NCBI GenBank assembly: GCA_014360005.1 | Contig: JACIYI010000006.1 | Location: 62,001 to 126,000 of the forward strand | Source of the DNA: Candidatus Aminicenantota bacterium | GTDB lineage: Bacteria > Acidobacteriota > Aminicenantia > Aminicenantales > Saccharicenantaceae | Length of the DNA stretch: 64,000 bases | Direction: 5' to 3' | Shown: one piece after another, positions 61,702 through 64,000 of the stretch | How the letters are laid out: every line of letters begins with the position of its first letter | Numbering within the stretch: the stretch's first letter is position 1 | Notes under the pieces: model-generated | The model's database searches: none | The model's input: the letters and a program-made list of their open reading frames with translations, nothing else | What the model was told of the DNA's origin: nothing | Program-made: the position numbers and the translations under genes

Positions 61702-63006
61702 ATGAATTCTCTGGCTGATTATCCCTATCTGGAACAGGCTCAGCTATTCGGGATCAGGCTCGGGCTGGAAAACATTTCAGCCATCCTGGAAACATTCGGT
61801 CAGCCCCACCTGGGCTATCCGGTGATTCACGTAGCCGGAACCAACGGCAAGGGTTCGGTCTGCGCCATGCTGGACCAGGTTTTCCGGCGGCACGGTTACC
61901 GGACCGGCCTGTACACCTCGCCCCACCTGGTAGACGTCCGGGAGAGAATCCAAGTCAACGGGAACCTGATTCCCCGCCAGGAACTGCTGCAGCTGCTCGG
62001 GGAAATCCAGAAGAAAGAAAAAAAGTTGAAAGCTTCCGGCCAGGTGGCCGGAGCCCTGACTTTTTTTGAAATCCTGACTATCGCTGCTTTCCTCTATTTC
62101 CGCCAGAAGAAAGTGGACCTGGTCGTGTTGGAAGTGGGAATGGGCGGGCGTTTTGATGCCACCAACGTCGTCCGACCAGAAGTTTCGGTCATAACCACCA
62201 TATCCTATGACCACCAGCAATACCTCGGTTCCACCTTGGGACAAATAGCCAGGGAGAAAGCTGGAATAATTAAAGACAATACTCCTTGCGTGTGCGGAGT
62301 GAGGAGCCGGGAAGCCCTGAAAGTTATCCGGCAGAAGTGCCGCGAAGTCCGGGCTCCCCTGGTTCTGGCCTTCGGCCCGGGAAGGCAGTTTTCCCTAAAA
62401 AAAATCGGTGCCAAAGAGATCTTTACCTATAAGACCGGTTCCCGCACTTATAAATATCTTCCTTCTCTTCCCGGCCGGCACCAGGGCGAAAACGCGGCCG
62501 TGGCCATAGCCACGGCCGAGGTTCTGGGAGAACGGGGCTGGAACCTGGACAAAGACAGGATTATCAGGGCGGTGGAGAACACCACCTGGCCCGGGAGACT
62601 GGAAATCATCAGCTCTGTTCCCCTGGTGGTCCTGGACGGCTGTCATAACGAGGTCGGGGCCAGGGCGGTCAGCCAGTTCTGGAAGAATAAGGTGGGCCAG
62701 CCGGGAATCCTGGTCTTTGCCGTGATGAAAGATAAAGAAATAGAAAAAATAGCCCGCTGGCTTTTTCCCCTGGCCAGCCGCATTATCCTGACCAGACCTT
62801 CACTGGAAAGGGCCGCCCTGCCGGCTGAGATTGCGGCCCGTCTGGGCCGTTACCGGGGGAAGTATTTCCTGGAGGATAAGGTGCCCTCGGCCTTAAGGCT
62901 GGCCCTGGCTCTATCCGGAGGCCAGGTGCCGATTCTGGTAGCCGGGTCGCTTTTCCTGGCGGGTGAGGCCCGGCAGTTTCTTCGATTTTATCGGGACAGA
63001 GGGTAA
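61702..63006 (+). CDS. folC: bifunctional folylpolyglutamate / dihydrofolate synthase
   Basis: Adds glutamate to dihydropteroate and to folates. 434 residues, Mur-ligase fold: ATP loop VAGTNGKGSVCAML, the TSPHLVDVRERIQVNG segment typical of FolC, EVGMGGRFDATNV, and the C-terminal glutamate ligase domain (about 300-434) with LDGCHNEVGA. Coupled to accD. No ribosome-binding site is evident before ATG 61702. Confidence 0.95.
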   Translation: MNSLADYPYLEQAQLFGIRLGLENISAILETFGQPHLGYPVIHVAGTNGKGSVCAMLDQVFRRHGYRTGLYTSPHLVDVRERIQVNGNLIPRQELLQLLGEIQKKEKKLKASGQVAGALTFFEILTIAAFLYFRQKKVDLVVLEVGMGGRFDATNVVRPEVSVITTISYDHQQYLGSTLGQIAREKAGIIKDNTPCVCGVRSREALKVIRQKCREVRAPLVLAFGPGRQFSLKKIGAKEIFTYKTGSRTYKYLPSLPGRHQGENAAVAIATAEVLGERGWNLDKDRIIRAVENTTWPGRLEIISSVPLVVLDGCHNEVGARAVSQFWKNKVGQPGILVFAVMKDKEIEKIARWLFPLASRIILTRPSLERAALPAEIAARLGRYRGKYFLEDKVPSALRLALALSGGQVPILVAGSLFLAGEARQFLRFYRDRG

Positions 63007-63022
63007 TCGGCTGGCCGGCGGG

Positions 63023-63051
63023 TTGCTTTTTGGCACCTTTAATGTTATTTT
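63023..63051 (+). promoter_or_regulatory. candidate promoter of the ATP-synthase operon
   Basis: TTGCTT (63023-63028), 17-base spacer, TATTTT (63046-63051), in an AT-rich gap of 75 bases after folC. Confidence 0.4.
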
Positions 63052-63081
63052 TTTATTCTTATAAATGGAAAGGTTAGAACC

Positions 63082-63498
63082 GTGCTGCAGGTCGACCTGA
63101 CATTCGTACTTGTCTTTATCCTGGTCTGGATTCTGGTGGTGGTCCTCGGCCGGGTTTTTTTCAAACCTTATCTGGATATCCGGGAAAAACGCCGGAAGAT
63201 TCTGGAGGAAAATGAAAAAACCCACAAGCAGGCCATGAAAGAATACGAAGGCCACCTGGAGCAGGTTGAAACCAGCCTGAAAGAGGTCCGGCTGGAAACC
63301 CAGCTCCTGAGGGAAAAGGTCATAGCCGAGGCCCTGCAAGAAAAAACCCGGCTGGTTTCTGAAATTCAGACCGAGGTCAAGGGACAGGTGGCGGCCGCCC
63401 GGGATGAACTCAATTTGCAGACCGAAAAGCTCAAGACCGAGCTCAGCCAGAAGGTAGAAGAACTGGCCAGGCAGCTCGAGGAGAAGATACTTCATTGA
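63082..63498 (+). CDS. F-type ATP synthase subunit b'
   Basis: 138 residues: one N-terminal membrane helix (about 5-27, FVLVFILVWILVVVLGRVFF) followed by FKPYLDIREKRRKILEENEKT, the neck region of b-type subunits, and a long Lys/Glu coiled coil. It forms half of the peripheral stalk. The start is GTG 63082, with AAAGG eight bases upstream. A second, different b gene overlaps its stop codon, so the stalk is a b/b' heterodimer. Confidence 0.9.
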   Translation: MLQVDLTFVLVFILVWILVVVLGRVFFKPYLDIREKRRKILEENEKTHKQAMKEYEGHLEQVETSLKEVRLETQLLREKVIAEALQEKTRLVSEIQTEVKGQVAAARDELNLQTEKLKTELSQKVEELARQLEEKILH

Positions 63499-64000
63499 GA
63501 AAGTACCTCCGGAATTTTTCAGGACTGCTTTTAGTCAGTCTGGTCTTATCCTTGAGCCTCCCGGCTCTGGCCGGGGAAAGCCAGGAACATTTTGACCTGG
63601 CTACCTTCCTCGGACAGGTGCTGAACTTTGTCGTCTTGTTTGGCGGGCTGGCCTTACTGCTGCGTAAACCGCTCAATGATTACCTGAAGGGAAAAGCCGA
63701 CCAGGTAGCAGCTCGTCTCCGGCAATCGGAAGACCTTAAGGAAGAGTCGCTCCAGAAGCTGCAACAATCCAGGGCCAGGCTGGACAACCTGGAAGCGGAG
63801 ATAAGAGCGCTCAGGGAAGAAGCGGAAAGAGAAGCTAGCCGAGAAAGGCAGATGATAAAGCAGGAAGCGGAAAAGGAAGCTCAGAGGCTGAGAAAATTGG
63901 CCCAGGAGGAAATAGAGGCCCTGTTCCGGGCCAGTCTCAGGGAGCTCAAAGCTTATGCCATCGACCTGAGCGTAGCCCTGGCTGAAAAAAGAATCAGGGA
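63495..64000 (+). CDS. atpF: F-type ATP synthase subunit b with N-terminal signal-like segment (partial, runs off the window)
   Basis: The first 168 codons are present, without a stop. The start is a TTG (63495) overlapping the b' stop codon. The N-terminus looks like a cleavable signal (LLLVSLVLSLSLPALAGES), followed by a second hydrophobic helix (about 38-56, FLGQVLNFVVLFGGLALLL) with RKPLNDYLKGKADQVAARL after it, then a coiled coil rich in Arg, Glu and Lys. This form of b, with an extra hydrophobic leader, is known from several diderm lineages. AtpH, AtpA and the rest are expected beyond the edge. Confidence 0.88.
   Translation, partial: MRKYLRNFSGLLLVSLVLSLSLPALAGESQEHFDLATFLGQVLNFVVLFGGLALLLRKPLNDYLKGKADQVAARLRQSEDLKEESLQKLQQSRARLDNLEAEIRALREEAEREASRERQMIKQEAEKEAQRLRKLAQEEIEALFRASLRELKAYAIDLSVALAEKRIR

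Overview
The window is about 64 kb of densely packed bacterial chromosome, roughly 55% G+C by eye, with about 60 protein genes, one riboswitch and no rRNA, tRNA, prophage or intact transposon that I can see. It comes from a diderm (Gram-negative-type) bacterium: it encodes LPS-transport proteins (LptE, an LptC/LptA-like fusion, LptB), a complete Tol-Pal cluster and several lipoproteins. An archaeal-type AdoMet synthetase, a permease-less PTS behind rpoN, and paired b'/b ATP-synthase subunits with a secreted-type b suggest Acidobacteriota, Candidatus Aminicenantes or Desulfobacterota. I lean to Aminicenantes, but only weakly and from memory.

Layout. 1-5640: SAM-I riboswitch and archaeal-type AdoMet synthetase, facing an aspartate aminotransferase fused to an HPr-kinase/PEPCK-like P-loop domain, and a flotillin. 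6.1-10.1 kb: PAS-PAS-HD-GYP protein, RNase PH, a lipoprotein, a secreted coiled-coil protein. 10.1-10.6 kb: gene-less, repeat-bearing stretch. 10.6-18.1 kb (minus strand): comEC, an exported M20 amidohydrolase, two small envelope proteins, and a BtuCDF/FecBCD-type ABC importer. 18.3-23.3 kb: leuS-lptE-holA, rpsT, dtd. 23.7-27.5 kb (minus): ftsY-ribD-ribE-ribBA. 27.6-38.3 kb: one long plus-strand operon recJ-lptC/A-lptB-rpoN-hpf-ptsN-hprK-rapZ-EIIA(Man)-ptsH-ptsI. 38.3-43.9 kb (minus): cupin, ssb, and tolQRAB-pal-cpoB. 44.3-52.9 kb: KtrBA-type potassium uptake, an MrfA/YprA-type helicase, uvrA-holB-ricT. 53-55.4 kb: ECF sigma/anti-sigma pair, divergent from a small ORF coupled to a second HD-GYP protein. 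55.4-60 kb (minus): ftsK, rsmA, a dicarboxylate/glutamate symporter. 60-64 kb: repeat-rich intergenic block, a degenerate receiver protein, accD, folC, and the start of an ATP-synthase operon that leaves the window.

How it fits together. The 27.6-38.3 kb operon joins envelope LPS export to sigma-54 and a phosphoryl-transfer chain (EI, HPr, two EIIA proteins, HprK, RapZ). No EIIB or EIIC is present, so the PTS here looks regulatory. Canonical TTGACA-17-TATAAT-type promoters are easy to see. At several of them the start codon lies only 6-9 bases after the -10 box, pointing to leaderless or nearly leaderless mRNAs.

The points most worth following are the aminotransferase/kinase fusion, a UvrA that lacks the insertion domain, a receiver with Glu at the phospho-acceptor position, the riboswitch-controlled archaeal-type AdoMet synthetase, the leaderless-promoter pattern, and three gene-less stretches with repeats or palindromes.
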